From: Jatrophihabitans cynanchi
GTDB taxonomy: Bacteria; Actinomycetota; Actinomycetes; Mycobacteriales; Jatrophihabitantaceae
Length of the DNA: 64,000 nt
Assembly (NCBI RefSeq): GCF_027247405.1
Contig: NZ_CP097463.1
Span: forward strand, 558,001-622,000
Reading direction: 5' to 3'
How positions within the stretch are numbered: position 1 is the first letter of the stretch; every line of letters starts with the position of its first letter. Made by a program: the position numbers and the translations under genes. Below, in pieces: positions 8,507 to 17,782 of this stretch. The notes under the pieces were generated by a model that did no database searches, was not told the origin of the DNA, and worked only from the letters and a program-made list of their open reading frames with translations.

Positions 8507-9289
8507 CTCACCGACGAGCAGGTGCGCGATCTCGGCGCGGCGCTGCATGCCGCCCGCGGGTCGGGCACGCCGATCGAGCCCCTGACGGATGACCACCCCG
8601 CGATGGACATGGCCGACGCCTACCGCGTGCAGCAGGACCTGGTCGCCCGGCTGCTCGCCGGGGGTGACCGCGTCGTCGGCTACAAGCTCGGGCTCACCAG
8701 CGCACCGATGCAGCAGATGCTCGGCGTCGACTCCCCCGACTTCGCCCCGGTGCTGGCCAGCCACGTGCACCAGGACGGCGCCGAGATCGCGGTCGCGGAC
8801 TTCATCCACCCGCGCGTCGAGGCCGAGATCGCGCTCGTGCTCAGCGCCGACCTGGCCGGCCCGGACTGCACCGCCGTCGACGCCGCCCGCGCGGTCGGCG
8901 GCGCCGTCGCCGCGATCGAGATCGTCGACAGCCGCATCCGGGACTGGAAGATCAAGCTCGCCGACACCATCGCCGACCTGGCCAGCAGCGGCGCCATCGT
9001 GCTCGGCTCGAACGTCGTGCCCACCGAAGGGCTGGACGTGCGCCTGATCGGCATGGCGTTCACCCGCGACGGCGAACTCGTCGCCACCGGCGCGGGTGCC
9101 GCCGCGCTCGGCAGCCCACTCGCCGCGGTCGCCTGGCTGGCGAACACGCTGCACACCGTGGGCGATTCGCTGCAGGCGGGACAGTTCGTCATGACCGGCG
9201 CCCTGCACGCCGCGCTGGACATCACCGCCGGGCAACAGTTCCGTGCCGAGTTCGACCGGCTCGGCCCGGTCGGCCTGCGCGTCGTCTGA
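8501..9289 (+). CDS. 2-hydroxypenta-2,4-dienoate hydratase (2-keto-4-pentenoate hydratase)
   Basis: The protein has 262 residues and belongs to the MhpD/DmpE/TesE family, with landmarks [50 protein letters not shown] (metal-binding Glu pair), [27 protein letters not shown] and [12 protein letters not shown]. It hydrates 2-hydroxypenta-2,4-dienoate to 4-hydroxy-2-oxovalerate after ring meta-cleavage. GTG 8501, the third copy of the repeated start cassette, gives the family N-terminus. It heads a four-gene operon with dehydrogenase, aldolase and decarboxylase. Confidence 0.88.
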   Translation: MSLTDEQVRDLGAALHAARGSGTPIEPLTDDHPAMDMADAYRVQQDLVARLLAGGDRVVGYKLGLTSAPMQQMLGVDSPDFAPVLASHVHQDGAEIAVADFIHPRVEAEIALVLSADLAGPDCTAVDAARAVGGAVAAIEIVDSRIRDWKIKLADTIADLASSGAIVLGSNVVPTEGLDVRLIGMAFTRDGELVATGAGAAALGSPLAAVAWLANTLHTVGDSLQAGQFVMTGALHAALDITAGQQFRAEFDRLGPVGLRVV

Positions 9290-9308
9290 TCACCACGAAA
9301 GGCAACCC

Positions 9309-10217
9309 ATGACAACACGCTGCGCGATCATCGGTTCGGGCAACATCGGCACCGACCTGATGATGAAGATGAGGCGCTCGGAGGTGCTCGAGCTGGTCGC
9401 GCTCGTCGGCATCGACCCGGACAGTGACGGCCTGGCCCGCGCGCGAAAACTCGGCATCGAGGCGCCGCACACCGGCATCGACTGGGTGCAGCAGCATCCG
9501 GACGAGGTGGACCTGGTATTCGACGCGACGAGCGCCTACGTGCACGTGCGCAACGCGAAGATCCTCGAAGAACTCGGCATCGGGGCGATCGACCTGACTC
9601 CTGCGGCGCGCGGCCCCAAGGTGGTCCCCACAGTGAACCTCACCGCGCACCTGGACGCCCCGAACGTCAACATGATCACGTGCGGCGGGCAGGCGACGAC
9701 GCCGATCGTCGCCGCGGTCAGCCGCGCTGCGACCGTGCCCTACGCGGAGATGGTCTCCACCGTCTCGTCCGTGTCGGCCGGGCCCGGCACCCGCAAGAAC
9801 ATCGACGAGTTCACCCGCACCACGGCCCGTGCGCTCGAGGAGATCGGCGGCGCCGAGCGCGGCAAGGCGATCATCATCCTGAACCCGGCCGACCCGCCGA
9901 TCCTGATGCGCAACACGGTGTTCGCCGCGCTGCCGGAGGGAACCGATCACGAGGCCGTCGTCGACTCGGTCGAGCAGATGGTCAAGGACGTCGCCAACTA
10001 CGTGCCCGGGTACCGGCTCAAGAACCCGGTGACGATCGAGGAGGGGCCGTTCAACACGCCCGGCGGAGTCGTCCCGCACCGCGTCGTCGTGCTGCTCGAG
10101 GTCGAGGGCGCCGGCGACTACCTGCCCACCTACGCCGGGAACCTGGACATCATGACCGCCGCGGCGATGGCCGTCGGCGAGGCCAAGGCCAACCACCTCG
10201 CAGGAGCATCGAAGTGA
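9309..10217 (+). CDS. Acylating acetaldehyde dehydrogenase
   Basis: The protein has 302 residues, the normal length for MhpF/DmpF/BphJ. The Rossmann motif [14 protein letters not shown] is at the N-terminus. The catalytic Cys is in [17 protein letters not shown] (near residue 127), followed by [20 protein letters not shown] and [14 protein letters not shown]. It converts acetaldehyde to acetyl-CoA with NAD+ and CoA, receiving acetaldehyde through a tunnel from the aldolase encoded by the next gene. ATG 9309 has the ribosome site acgaaagg. The stop overlaps the aldolase GTG (GTGA), as expected for a 1:1 complex. Confidence 0.92.
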   Translation: MTTRCAIIGSGNIGTDLMMKMRRSEVLELVALVGIDPDSDGLARARKLGIEAPHTGIDWVQQHPDEVDLVFDATSAYVHVRNAKILEELGIGAIDLTPAARGPKVVPTVNLTAHLDAPNVNMITCGGQATTPIVAAVSRAATVPYAEMVSTVSSVSAGPGTRKNIDEFTRTTARALEEIGGAERGKAIIILNPADPPILMRNTVFAALPEGTDHEAVVDSVEQMVKDVANYVPGYRLKNPVTIEEGPFNTPGGVVPHRVVVLLEVEGAGDYLPTYAGNLDIMTAAAMAVGEAKANHLAGASK

Positions 10218-11239
10218 GCGCACCAGCCACCGCGGCCAAGCCGGCGTTCCGGCTCACCGACTCGACGCTGCGCGACGGCTCGCACGCCGTCGCGCACCAG
10301 TACACCGAGCAGCAGGCGATCGACATCGTCGCCGGGCTCGATCGCGCCGGCGTGCCCGTCATCGAGGTCTCGCACGGCGACGGGCTCGGCGGCTCGTCGT
10401 TCAATTACGGGTTCTCCGGCACCGACGAGATGAAGCTGATCAGCCGCGCCGTCGAGACCGCCAAGCAGGCCAAGATCGCCTGCCTGCTGTTGCCGGGCAT
10501 CGGCGTGGCCGACGATCTCAAGGCGGTCAAGGACGCCGGCGTGCAGGTCGCGCGGATCGCGACGCACTGCACCGAGGCCGACATCGCCGAGCAGCACATC
10601 GGGATGGCCAAGGAACTGGGCATGGAAGCCGTCGGGTTCCTGATGATGGCGCACATGACCAGCCCGGACGAGCTGCTGCGCCAGGCGCTGATCATGCAGG
10701 AGTCCGGTGCCGACGTGGTCTACTGCGTCGACTCCGCGGGCGCACTCACCACCAAGACGGTCACCGAGCGCATCGAGACGCTGGTCGGCGGCCTGGACGT
10801 ACCGGTCGGGCTGCACGCGCACGAGAACCTGTCGTTGTCGGTGGCGAACTCGCTGACCGCGCTCGATCACGGCGCCCTGCACATCGACGCCTGCACCGGC
10901 GGCGCAGGGGCAGGCGCGGGCAACTGCCCGACCGAGGTGTTCGTCGCGGTGTGCGACCGGATGGGCGTCGCGACCGGCGTCGACACGATGACGATGGTGG
11001 ACGTGGCGGAGGAGGTTGTGCGGCCGGCGATGAACCGCCCGCAGATGGTCGACCGGGCAGCGCTGATCCTCGGCTACGCGGGCGTCTACGGTTCGTTCAT
11101 GCTGCACTCCGAGCGGGCCGCCAAGCGCTACGGCGTCTCGCAGGCGCAGATCCTGATCGAGTTGGGCAAGCGCGGCGTCGTCGGTGGCCAGGAGGACATG
11201 ATCATCGACGTGGCGCTCGAGCTGGCCGCGAACAAGTGA
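10214..11239 (+). CDS. 4-hydroxy-2-oxovalerate aldolase
   Basis: The protein has 341 residues of the DmpG/MhpE/HsaF family. The DRE-TIM motif [14 protein letters not shown] near the N-terminus gives the Arg-Asp-Asp metal set, and [15 protein letters not shown] gives the metal-binding HxH. The acyl-binding [17 protein letters not shown] and [10 protein letters not shown] are also present. It splits 4-hydroxy-2-oxovalerate into pyruvate and acetaldehyde and passes the acetaldehyde directly to the dehydrogenase. It is coupled to both neighbours by GTGA overlaps. Confidence 0.93.
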   Translation: MSAPATAAKPAFRLTDSTLRDGSHAVAHQYTEQQAIDIVAGLDRAGVPVIEVSHGDGLGGSSFNYGFSGTDEMKLISRAVETAKQAKIACLLLPGIGVADDLKAVKDAGVQVARIATHCTEADIAEQHIGMAKELGMEAVGFLMMAHMTSPDELLRQALIMQESGADVVYCVDSAGALTTKTVTERIETLVGGLDVPVGLHAHENLSLSVANSLTALDHGALHIDACTGGAGAGAGNCPTEVFVAVCDRMGVATGVDTMTMVDVAEEVVRPAMNRPQMVDRAALILGYAGVYGSFMLHSERAAKRYGVSQAQILIELGKRGVVGGQEDMIIDVALELAANK

Positions 11240-12012
11240 GCGAGCCGAAGCAGCTGGCGGCGCGGCTGATCCGGGCCGTCGACGAGCGCACCGGCATCGA
11301 GGCGCTCACGACGACGTCGGGTGCCTTTGACGTCGCGACCGCCTACGCGGTGCAGGACGCGCTGATCGCCGAACGCGTGGCGCGCGGCAACACCGTCGTC
11401 GGCGCCAAGCTCGGGCTGACCAGCGCGGCGAAGCAGAAGCAGATGAAGGTCGAGGAGCCGATCTACGGCTGGCTCACCAGCGACATGGCCCTGGACGTCG
11501 GCCAGCCGCTCGTGTGCGACAGGTTCATCCAGCCGCGCTGCGAGCCGGAGGTCGCGTTCCTGCTGCGCACCGACCTTCGGGGCGCGCACGTCACCGCCGC
11601 GCACGTGCTGGCCGCCACCGAGGCGGTGTTCCCGGCCATCGACGTGCTCGACTCGCGCTACTCGGGCTACTCGTTCACGTTGCCAGACGTCGCTGCCGAC
11701 AACGCGTCCGGCGCCGCGTTCCTGCTCGGCGGCCAGGGCACGTCGCCGGCCGGGCTGGACCTGCGCCTGACCGGCGTCGTGCTGGAGAAGAACGGGCGGC
11801 TGGTGGCGACGGCCGCGGGCGCCGCCGTGCTCGGCCACCCGGCCGCGTCGGTGGCGTGGCTGGTGCGCGCGCTGGCTGCACGCGATCGCGGGCTGAGCGC
11901 CGGCCAGGTCGTGCTGTCCGGCGCGCTCACCGAAGCGTTCGCGGTCGCGCCGGGCGACGTGATCACGGCCCGCTACGACCGGCTCGGCTCGATCGAGCTC
12001 GCCTGCCGCTGA
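11236..12012 (+). CDS. 4-oxalocrotonate (2-oxo-3-hexenedioate) decarboxylase, DmpH-like
   Basis: This 258-residue paralogue of the hydratase at 8501 shows VVGAKLGLTSAAKQKQMKVEEPIYGW, QPRCEPEVAFLLRTD, IDVLDSRYSGYSFTLPD, DNASGAAFLLG and LSGALTEAFAV. The DSRY-YSF-L-D-ADNASG pattern is characteristic of the decarboxylase branch (DmpH/XylI), which loses CO2 from 2-oxo-3-hexenedioate to feed the hydratase. The pair hydratase plus decarboxylase points to the oxalocrotonate branch of catechol meta-cleavage. The ring dioxygenase, semialdehyde dehydrogenase and tautomerase are not in the window. The gap 12013-12203 to the next, convergent gene shows no clear signal. Confidence 0.8.
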   Translation: MSEPKQLAARLIRAVDERTGIEALTTTSGAFDVATAYAVQDALIAERVARGNTVVGAKLGLTSAAKQKQMKVEEPIYGWLTSDMALDVGQPLVCDRFIQPRCEPEVAFLLRTDLRGAHVTAAHVLAATEAVFPAIDVLDSRYSGYSFTLPDVAADNASGAAFLLGGQGTSPAGLDLRLTGVVLEKNGRLVATAAGAAVLGHPAASVAWLVRALAARDRGLSAGQVVLSGALTEAFAVAPGDVITARYDRLGSIELACR

Positions 12013-12203
12013 CGCCGGAGGCGCAGGAAGATCCACTTACGCCCGCGCACCATCATTACCGGACGAGCCGGGGCCGGGCCGGGCGGCGTGTTGTCCGGAC
12101 TCGGGTTCCTCGCCGGTTCGGTTGCGGGTAGCGTCGACACCCGATCGGGGACGAATTATCGGAGGCTGACACGAGGGGTCCGTCGAGGTCCGAATCGCTC
12201 GGC

Positions 12204-12995
12204 TCAGCTGGCGTGCCGCCGGGCCGTGCGCGGTGCCCTCATGTCGGTTCCCTTTGCCCCGGTTCCCTTGGCGCCGGAGTTCTTGGTACCGGAGTTCTTG
12301 GTGCCGGTGCGCAGGTGCGCGATGCAGAGGTTGGGCTCGACGAACGGCTCCAGCCGCTCCGCCGCCACCGGCGCGGACTGCTCGGCGAGCACCCCACGCA
12401 TCAGCCCGAGATGCACTCCGCAGACGATCTCGCGGTGTTCTTCGGCCACCTCGCGGAACGGACAGTGGTGCAGCAGGATCTGCCGCTCGGTCGCGGAGCT
12501 GCCCGAGGCCACGGCCTCGGGCGCGAAGCCGATCTCTTCGAGCGCGGCGACCAGGCGCTCGGTCGCGGTCGCCTCGTCGACGCGGCGGTACGGCGCGGGA
12601 CGCTCGGCCAGGAACCGGCCCCAGGTTTCGCCGGCCTCGACCGCGGATGCCACCGGACGATCGCTCTGGCTGGCCAGGTAGCTGGTGAGGATCTCGGCGA
12701 GCAGCCGGTAGCTGCGCCGCCCGGCGCTGACGCCGTCGGCGGTCGCGCTGTACAGGGTGCGCGGCCGGCCGGGCTGCGCGCGCACCTCACTCGTGCGCTG
12801 GGCCAGGCCCTGCTCGACCAGCGCGTCGAGATGGAACCGCGCGGTGTTCGTGTGCAGCCCGACCTTGCTGGAGACCTCGCCGACACCGATCGGGCCGGCC
12901 GAAGCCTGCAGTACGGCGAGCACCTGCGCACGGCTGTCCCCCATCGCCGCCCCGGTGGGCGGGTCGGCGCGCGTCAGGTCAGTGTTGGGCACCAC
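12204..12995 (-). CDS. COG2345-type (SufR-like) winged-helix regulator
   Basis: The protein has 263 residues, with an N-terminal winged helix (RAQVLAVLQASAGPIGVGEV, LHTNTARFHLDALVEQGLAQ, GRPRTLYSATADG). The C-terminal sensor half carries HHCPFREVAEEHREIVCGVH and EPNLCIAHL, the Cys set proposed to bind an Fe-S cluster in SufR-like proteins. A Lys/Gly tail with duplicated TKNSG and AKGTG units follows. It is divergent from ctaD across a 65-bp gap and probably controls that promoter, perhaps in response to iron-sulfur or NO stress (inference). An internal ATG at 12944 could be the true start, just before the helix-turn-helix. Confidence 0.75.
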   Translation of the reverse strand: MVPNTDLTRADPPTGAAMGDSRAQVLAVLQASAGPIGVGEVSSKVGLHTNTARFHLDALVEQGLAQRTSEVRAQPGRPRTLYSATADGVSAGRRSYRLLAEILTSYLASQSDRPVASAVEAGETWGRFLAERPAPYRRVDEATATERLVAALEEIGFAPEAVASGSSATERQILLHHCPFREVAEEHREIVCGVHLGLMRGVLAEQSAPVAAERLEPFVEPNLCIAHLRTGTKNSGTKNSGAKGTGAKGTDMRAPRTARRHAS

Positions 12996-13060
12996 TCAAT
13001 TTTTCCATAAGAAGCTGGTAGAAACAACGTAACTCATTCTCCGCGAAGGGAGTCCGGCAC
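12996..13060. promoter_or_regulatory. Divergent promoter between SufR-like regulator and ctaD
   Basis: This 65-bp AT-rich gap holds tttttccataag and tggtagaaac, which form weak inverted arms, and a ribosome site gaagggag ahead of GTG 13061. The element tttttcca recurs at 14855-14862 before the OsmC-like gene. No sigma-factor boxes are certain. Confidence 0.35.
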
Positions 13061-14854
13061 GTGACCACGGTCAAGTCTCCGGAAACACCCGTCCCCGCGC
13101 CCATCACGGTGCGCCCGTTCCCCGAGCACACGGCGGCGAAGGGCTCGCTGTTCAGCCAGCTACTGCGAACGACCGATCACAAGATGATCGGCCGGATGTA
13201 CATGGTCACGGCCTTCGTCTTCTTCGCCCTCGGCGGCGTGATGGCGCTGCTCATGCGGGCCGAACTCGCCCGCCCGGGAATGCAGTACCTCTCGCCGGAG
13301 CAGTACAACCAGCTGTTCACCATGCACGGCACGATCATGCTGCTGTTGTTCGCCACGCCGATGGTGTTCGCCTTCGCGAACCTGGTGCTGCCGCTGCAGA
13401 TCGGCTCGCCCGACGTCGCGTTCCCGCGGCTGAACGCCTTCTCCTACTGGCTGTACCTGTTCGGCGGCATCATGACGCTGTCCGGCTTCCTGACACCCAA
13501 CGGCGCCCCGGACTTCGGCTGGTTCGCCTACGCGCCGCTCAACAGCGTGCACAACACGCCCGGGGTCGGCGTCGACTTGTGGATCATCGGCCTGGGCATC
13601 GCCGGCCTCGGCACCATCCTGGGCGCCGTCAACATGGTCACTACGGTGGTCTGCCTGCGCGCACCCGGAATGACGATGTTCCGGATGCCGATCTTCACCT
13701 GGAACATCATGGTCACCAGCTTGCTGGTGCTGTTGATCTTCCCGATCCTGACCTCCGCACTGCTGGTGCTGTGGGTCGACCGCAACCTGGGCGCGCAGGT
13801 CTTCGACGCCAACAACGGCGGCGCGATGCTGTGGCAGCACCTGTTCTGGTTCTTCGGCCACCCCGAGGTGTACGTCGTGGCCGTGCCGTTCTTCGGCATC
13901 GTCACCGAGGTCATCCCGGTGTTCAGCCACAAACCGCTGTTCGGCTACAAGGGCATGGTGCTCGCGACGTTCGCGATCTCCGGACTGTCGATGACGGTGT
14001 GGGCGCACCACATGTTCACCACCGGCGCGGTGCTGCTGCCGTTCTTCAGCGTGATGTCGTTCCTGATCGCCGTGCCCACCGGGATGAAGTTCTTCAACTG
14101 GATCGGGTCGATGTGGCGCGGTGCGATCACCTTCGACACCCCGATGATCTTCTCGCTGGGCTTCATGGTGACCTTCCTGTTCGGCGGCATGACCGGCGTG
14201 CTGCTGGCCAGCCCGCCGCTGGACTTCCACGTCTCGGACACCTACTTCGTGGTGGCGCACTTCCACTACGTGCTGTTCGGCACGATCGTGTTCGCCGTGT
14301 ACTCCGGCTTCTACTTCTGGTTCCCCAAGTTCACCGGCCGCTACATGGACGAGAAGCTGGGCAAGGTGCACTTCTGGCTGACATTCATCGGCTTCCATCT
14401 GACCTTCCTGGTGCAGCATTGGCTGGGTGAGGAGGGCATGCCGCGCCGCTACGCCGACTACCTGCCGACGGACGGCTTCACCACCCTCAACACGGTTTCG
14501 ACGATCGGCTCGTTCGTGCTCGGGGCGTCGATGATCCCGTTCGTGTGGAACGTCTACCACTCCTACCGGTACGGCGAGATCACCACCGCCGACGACCCGT
14601 GGGGCTTCGGCAACTCGCTGGAGTGGGCGACGTCCTCACCGCCGCCGCGGCACAACTTCACCTCGATCCCGCGGATCCGCTCCGAGCGGCCGGCGTTCGA
14701 GTACCACTACCCCCACCTGCGTGAGCAGCTGGCTGCCGAGGCGCACTCGGGCAAGCGGCACGAGCCGATGCCGAGCGTCGCGTCGGCGACGCTCGGCGGC
14801 GACGGCCCACGCTCGGGCGCACATGATCCGGAGCCGGGAGCCGACCGCCCATAG
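13061..14854 (+). CDS. ctaD: Cytochrome c oxidase subunit I (aa3-type)
   Basis: The protein has 597 residues, normal for an actinobacterial CtaD, with 12 predicted membrane helices. Key ligands are visible: [15 protein letters not shown] (heme a His), [14 protein letters not shown] (CuB His and the cross-linked Tyr), [10 protein letters not shown] (two CuB His) and [11 protein letters not shown] (heme a3 and heme a His). It reduces O2 in the plasma membrane. Subunits II and III are not nearby, so this may be an extra copy expressed under a special condition. The neighbours (regulator, OsmC-like, hemerythrin and nitrite reductase genes) fit a microaerobic or NO-stress setting. Confidence 0.93.
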   Translation: MTTVKSPETPVPAPITVRPFPEHTAAKGSLFSQLLRTTDHKMIGRMYMVTAFVFFALGGVMALLMRAELARPGMQYLSPEQYNQLFTMHGTIMLLLFATPMVFAFANLVLPLQIGSPDVAFPRLNAFSYWLYLFGGIMTLSGFLTPNGAPDFGWFAYAPLNSVHNTPGVGVDLWIIGLGIAGLGTILGAVNMVTTVVCLRAPGMTMFRMPIFTWNIMVTSLLVLLIFPILTSALLVLWVDRNLGAQVFDANNGGAMLWQHLFWFFGHPEVYVVAVPFFGIVTEVIPVFSHKPLFGYKGMVLATFAISGLSMTVWAHHMFTTGAVLLPFFSVMSFLIAVPTGMKFFNWIGSMWRGAITFDTPMIFSLGFMVTFLFGGMTGVLLASPPLDFHVSDTYFVVAHFHYVLFGTIVFAVYSGFYFWFPKFTGRYMDEKLGKVHFWLTFIGFHLTFLVQHWLGEEGMPRRYADYLPTDGFTTLNTVSTIGSFVLGASMIPFVWNVYHSYRYGEITTADDPWGFGNSLEWATSSPPPRHNFTSIPRIRSERPAFEYHYPHLREQLAAEAHSGKRHEPMPSVASATLGGDGPRSGAHDPEPGADRP

Positions 14855-14879
14855 TTTTTCCAACGCCATTCGGATAAAC
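14854..14879. promoter_or_regulatory. Imperfect inverted repeat upstream of OsmC-like gene
   Basis: Arms gtttttcc (14854-14861) and ggataaac (14872-14879) match as an inverted repeat with one mismatch around a 10-base centre. They start at the ctaD stop codon. The left arm shares tttttcca with the ctaD promoter region, so both could be targets of the SufR-like regulator. This is inference. Confidence 0.35.
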
Positions 14880-14930
14880 TGGTGAGGACGCTAGGCGCCC
14901 GGCCCCGGTGGCGCAGTGAGGACGAGTCGG

Positions 14931-15374
14931 ATGAGCATCGCAGTACGCAACGCCGTGACCACCTGGGAGGGCTCACTGGCCGGTGGCGGAGGCACGCTGA
15001 CCGGCGCGAGCGGCGCACTCGGCGAGTTGCCGGTCACCTGGGCCGCCCGCACCGAAGAGCCAGGGGGCAAGACCAGCCCGGAGGAACTGGCCGCCGCCGC
15101 ACATTCGTCCTGCTTCGCGATGGCGTTGTCGCTGCGCCTGACCGAGCGGCACCGTCCCCCCGAGCGGCTGCGGGTCGAGGCCAGCGTCACCCTGGACGAG
15201 GTCGACGGCCTGCCGACGATCATCTCCTCCCAACTGCTGGTCCGGGCCCGCGTCAGCGGCCTGGACGACGACGAGTTCGCGCAGGCGGTGCAGGAGGCCG
15301 AGCAGTTGTGCCCGGTGTCCAGGCTGTTCGCCGGCGCCCGGGTCAGCGTCGAGGCGCTGCTCGAGCCCAACTGA
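14931..15374 (+). CDS. OsmC/Ohr-family peroxide-handling protein
   Basis: The protein has 147 residues from ATG 14931. It begins AVRNAVTTWEGSLAGGGGTL and has KTSPEELAAAAHSSCFAMAL with the first reactive Cys, then EAEQLCPVSRLF with the second. This is the canonical two-Cys arrangement of OsmC, which reduces organic hydroperoxides. It follows ctaD by 76 bases and is 25 bases before a small membrane protein, suggesting a short stress operon. Confidence 0.85.
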   Translation: MSIAVRNAVTTWEGSLAGGGGTLTGASGALGELPVTWAARTEEPGGKTSPEELAAAAHSSCFAMALSLRLTERHRPPERLRVEASVTLDEVDGLPTIISSQLLVRARVSGLDDDEFAQAVQEAEQLCPVSRLFAGARVSVEALLEPN

Positions 15375-15399
15375 ACCACCCCGTCCGCTGGAGCCCCTC

Positions 15400-15870
15400 A
15401 TGTCCGACACCACCCAGGCCATCGTGCTGGGCCTATTCACCCTGGCCAGTTGCATCTGGGTCGGCGGCTACGTCGCGATCGCGGTCGTCGCCCGCGTCGC
15501 CACCGGCACGCTCGACCCAGCCCAGCGCATCGCGTTCTTCCGCGGCCTCGGCCGCTCCTACCTGCGGGTCGGCGCCCCAGCTCTTGCCGTCGCCCTCGGC
15601 ACCGGCGCCGTCCTGCTCGGTGACCACGGCTGGGACGGTACGGTGCTCAGCGCCGTGGTAGTGGCGCTCGCCCTGGTCGCCGCGCTGTGCGTAGGTGTCG
15701 TGCAGGCGCGCCGGATGGGCCGGCTCCGGTCGCGCTCCGTCGCTGCGCCCGACGACCTCGAACTCAAGCGCCGTGTCCAGAAGTGCGCGCGCGGCGCCGC
15801 GTTGTTGCGCGCCGCGATCGGCGTGCTCAGCCTGGTGCTGATCGCGCTCGGATCGGTGCTGGCCAGTTGA
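15400..15870 (+). CDS. Small four-helix membrane protein of unknown function
   Basis: This 156-residue protein has four predicted membrane helices (AIVLGLFTLASCIWVGGYVA, VGAPALAVALGTGAVLLG, VLSAVVVALALVAALCVGVV, LLRAAIGVLSLVLIALGSVL) and an Arg-rich cytoplasmic loop with RRMGRLRSRSVAAPDD. A conserved-looking WVGGY near the first helix resembles DUF2269/CopD-like integral membrane proteins, but the call is loose. It lies between the OsmC-like and ferredoxin genes on the same strand. Confidence 0.55.
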   Translation: MSDTTQAIVLGLFTLASCIWVGGYVAIAVVARVATGTLDPAQRIAFFRGLGRSYLRVGAPALAVALGTGAVLLGDHGWDGTVLSAVVVALALVAALCVGVVQARRMGRLRSRSVAAPDDLELKRRVQKCARGAALLRAAIGVLSLVLIALGSVLAS

Positions 15871-15913
15871 ACAGGTACATCAGGAACAGTCACAGACGAC
15901 AGGGAGCAGACAA

Positions 15914-16270
15914 ATGACCTACGTGATCGGCGAGCCGTGCATCGACGTCGTGGACCGAGCCTGTGTCGAGGAGTGCCCGGTCGACTGCATCTACGAGGGC
16001 TCGCGGGCGCTGTACATCCACCCGGACGAATGCGTCGACTGCGGCGCGTGCGAGCCGGTGTGCCCGGTCGAGGCCATCTACTACGAGGACGACCTGCCGG
16101 AGAAGTGGCAGCTGTTCACCGAGGACAACGCGCGGTTCTTCGCCGAGCCGTTGCCCGGTCGCGACGCACCGCTCGGATCACCCGGCGGGGCCGGCAAGCT
16201 CGGCCCGCTCGGGGTCGACACCGAACTGGTCGCCGGCCATCCTCCCGTCGAGGGCGCAGCTCACTCCTGA
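15914..16270 (+). CDS. fdxA: Seven-iron (3Fe-4S/4Fe-4S) ferredoxin
   Basis: The protein has 118 residues. Eight Cys lie at 9, 17, 21 and 25 (CIDVVDRACVEECPVDC) and at 40, 43, 46 and 50 (CVDCGACEPVCP), the pattern of the actinobacterial FdxA 7Fe ferredoxin. It is a soluble electron carrier. The C-terminal half (EKWQLFTEDNARFFAEPLPG) is the usual extension. A strong terminator follows directly. Confidence 0.9.
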   Translation: MTYVIGEPCIDVVDRACVEECPVDCIYEGSRALYIHPDECVDCGACEPVCPVEAIYYEDDLPEKWQLFTEDNARFFAEPLPGRDAPLGSPGGAGKLGPLGVDTELVAGHPPVEGAAHS

Positions 16271-16285
16271 GCCCCAGATACGGCA

Positions 16286-16316
16286 GCGGGCCCCGTCCCT
16301 CACGGACGGGGCCCGC
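16286..16316. terminator. Strong GC hairpin between convergent genes
   Basis: A 13-bp perfect stem (gcgggccccgtcc with ggacggggcccgc) and a 5-base loop lie between the ferredoxin stop and the end of the convergent DUF2249 gene. It can serve both strands. Confidence 0.85.
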
Positions 16317-16337
16317 GAACCGTTCGCGGTGACAGCT

Positions 16338-16847
16338 TCAGCCGGTCGCGGCGGCCACCCGGCCGATGCGCACCCGCCACACCTCCGGCCCCTCCTCCAG
16401 GTACTCCCAGCTGAACTCGCCGGCGTTCTCGGCCTCGAACTGGTAGCGCAGCGGCTTGGGGTCGTGGTCGTTCACCAGCACGTACGCCTCGCCCGGCGCG
16501 ATCTTGCCGAACGACTCGAAGATGAGTTCGTGACGGCGCCTCGGGATCTCGGTGCGGACGTCGAGTATGCGGTCATCGGTGGGTGCGGGCTCTTCACTGG
16601 GCACAGCAGTCTCCTTGCTCGTCGGTCGTTGGTCTTGTCGGGCTTCCAGTTGCGCTTCCATTCGCGCGATGTGGTGCATCGCGCCGTCCAGGTGCATGGC
16701 CTGTCGAGGGTGGCCGGCCCGCAGCAGCTTCCAGCCGTCGGCGGCGAGGCGGCCGGCGGCGCGCGGTTGACCGGCCTCGGCCAGCTGGCGGCAGGCGCGA
16801 ACGAGAACCCGGGTCAGGCCGTCGACGGCGTCGGGCTCAGCCGACAC
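16338..16847 (-). CDS. DUF2249-domain protein with helical N-terminus
   Basis: This 169-residue protein uses GTG 16847, inside the end of the upstream hemerythrin gene. Residues 1-70 form a helical domain (VDGLTRVLVRACRQLAEAG through HLDGAMHHIARMEAQLEA). Residues 95-165 form a DUF2249 domain (ILDVRTEIPRRRHELIFESF, ALVNDHDPKPLRYQFE-like core, FSWEYLEEGPEVWRVRI). DUF2249 is often found with hemerythrins and nitrogen-oxide genes, and this gene overlaps such a partner. It probably arose by duplication of the neighbour's C-terminal domain. Confidence 0.75.
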   Translation of the reverse strand: MSAEPDAVDGLTRVLVRACRQLAEAGQPRAAGRLAADGWKLLRAGHPRQAMHLDGAMHHIARMEAQLEARQDQRPTSKETAVPSEEPAPTDDRILDVRTEIPRRRHELIFESFGKIAPGEAYVLVNDHDPKPLRYQFEAENAGEFSWEYLEEGPEVWRVRIGRVAAATG

Positions 16848-17697
16848 GGGTGATGGCCACGCGCCAGACCTGCGGGCCCGCCTCGCGGTAGGTCCACTCG
16901 AAGCGGTCCGGCCACAGCGCCGACGTCTGGTAGCGCAGCGGCTTCGGGTCATGGTCGTTGACGATGAGCAGCTCCTCGCCGGGCGCCAGGGCATCGAGCC
17001 GACCGAAGATGATCTCGTGACGCTGGCCGTGCGGCAACAGGCGCACGTCCAGGCCGCCGTCCGGCACACCGGCCGGGGACGCGCTCGGGGCGGCCGGCTC
17101 CGGGCGCTCGCCGAACTGCACCGCAACCGGGCCTGCGGCCGGCTCGCTGTCGGCGTGTTCGTGCGAGCAGCCGCATCCGCAGCCACCGTCCTGGCTCGCG
17201 CCGGCGCCGGCGTGCTCGTGGCCGCCGAGGATCTCGTGCATTCCGTCGAGCGCGGCGGGCAGGTCGATGCCGGACTGGTCGAGCGCGGGCAGCAGCAGGT
17301 CGTTCTCCTTGCTCAGGTGCACCTCGAACAGCGCGAGCGCGGAGGCCGCGACGGTCGAGGCGTCGAACGCGCTGCGTGCCAGGCCCAGCTCGCCGATGAG
17401 GCCGACGAGCGAGCGGTGCTCGGCGATCATGCCGTCGATCAGCAACCGGGTGCGGTCCAGCTCCGCGCCCTCGCTGTACAGCGCGTGCTCCTCGGCCACC
17501 GCGTGCGGCACCAACTCGGTGCGGTACCAGTCCTCCAGCGCCCGGCGCGCCGGGGCGGCGTCGTGTCCGGCGCGTGCGGACGTCAGCACGTCCGCGGTCA
17601 ACGCGCGCAACTGGCTGGCGAGCTGGGCGTGGTGGGCGCGGATCGCGCTGATGACCGCTGCATTCGCGTCTGTGGTCACGGCGGTGCCGATCGACAT
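16837..17697 (-). CDS. Hemerythrin-like domain fused to DUF2249
   Basis: The protein has 286 residues. Residues 15-150 are a hemerythrin HHE four-helix bundle with iron ligands in IRAHHAQL, LVPHAVAEEHALY, MIAEHRSLVG and FEVHLSKENDLLLPAL. A His/Cys-rich linker (GGHEHAGAG, GGCGCGCSHEHAD) may hold metal. Residues 205-285 form DUF2249 (LDVRLLPHGQRHEIIFGRL, LIVNDHDPKPLRYQT). Hemerythrins bind O2 or NO at a di-iron site, and the fusion fits NO sensing or detoxification. It is divergent from the MIP18/NnrS/NirK operon across a repeat-rich promoter. Confidence 0.85.
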   Translation of the reverse strand: MSIGTAVTTDANAAVISAIRAHHAQLASQLRALTADVLTSARAGHDAAPARRALEDWYRTELVPHAVAEEHALYSEGAELDRTRLLIDGMIAEHRSLVGLIGELGLARSAFDASTVAASALALFEVHLSKENDLLLPALDQSGIDLPAALDGMHEILGGHEHAGAGASQDGGCGCGCSHEHADSEPAAGPVAVQFGERPEPAAPSASPAGVPDGGLDVRLLPHGQRHEIIFGRLDALAPGEELLIVNDHDPKPLRYQTSALWPDRFEWTYREAGPQVWRVAITRVG

Positions 17698-17722
17698 TCC
17701 GCTCTCCTCGTCTCGGAAATGA

Positions 17723-17780
17723 ACTCAGCTTGTATTTACACTCAGCTTGTTTTTACACCTCGACTAGTGAAAAATACAAG
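17723..17780. promoter_or_regulatory. Divergent operator: two direct copies and one inverted copy of a CTTGTATTT-type box
   Basis: The 17-bp units actcagcttgtatttac (17723-17739) and actcagcttgtttttac (17740-17756) are tandem with one mismatch. An inverted copy, gtgaaaaatacaag, lies at 17767-17780. The perfect arms cttgtattt and aaatacaag resemble NsrR/FNR-type AT-rich palindromes. The array fills the gap between the hemerythrin and MIP18 starts, so one regulator likely controls both directions. Confidence 0.6.
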
Positions 17781-17782
17781 CC

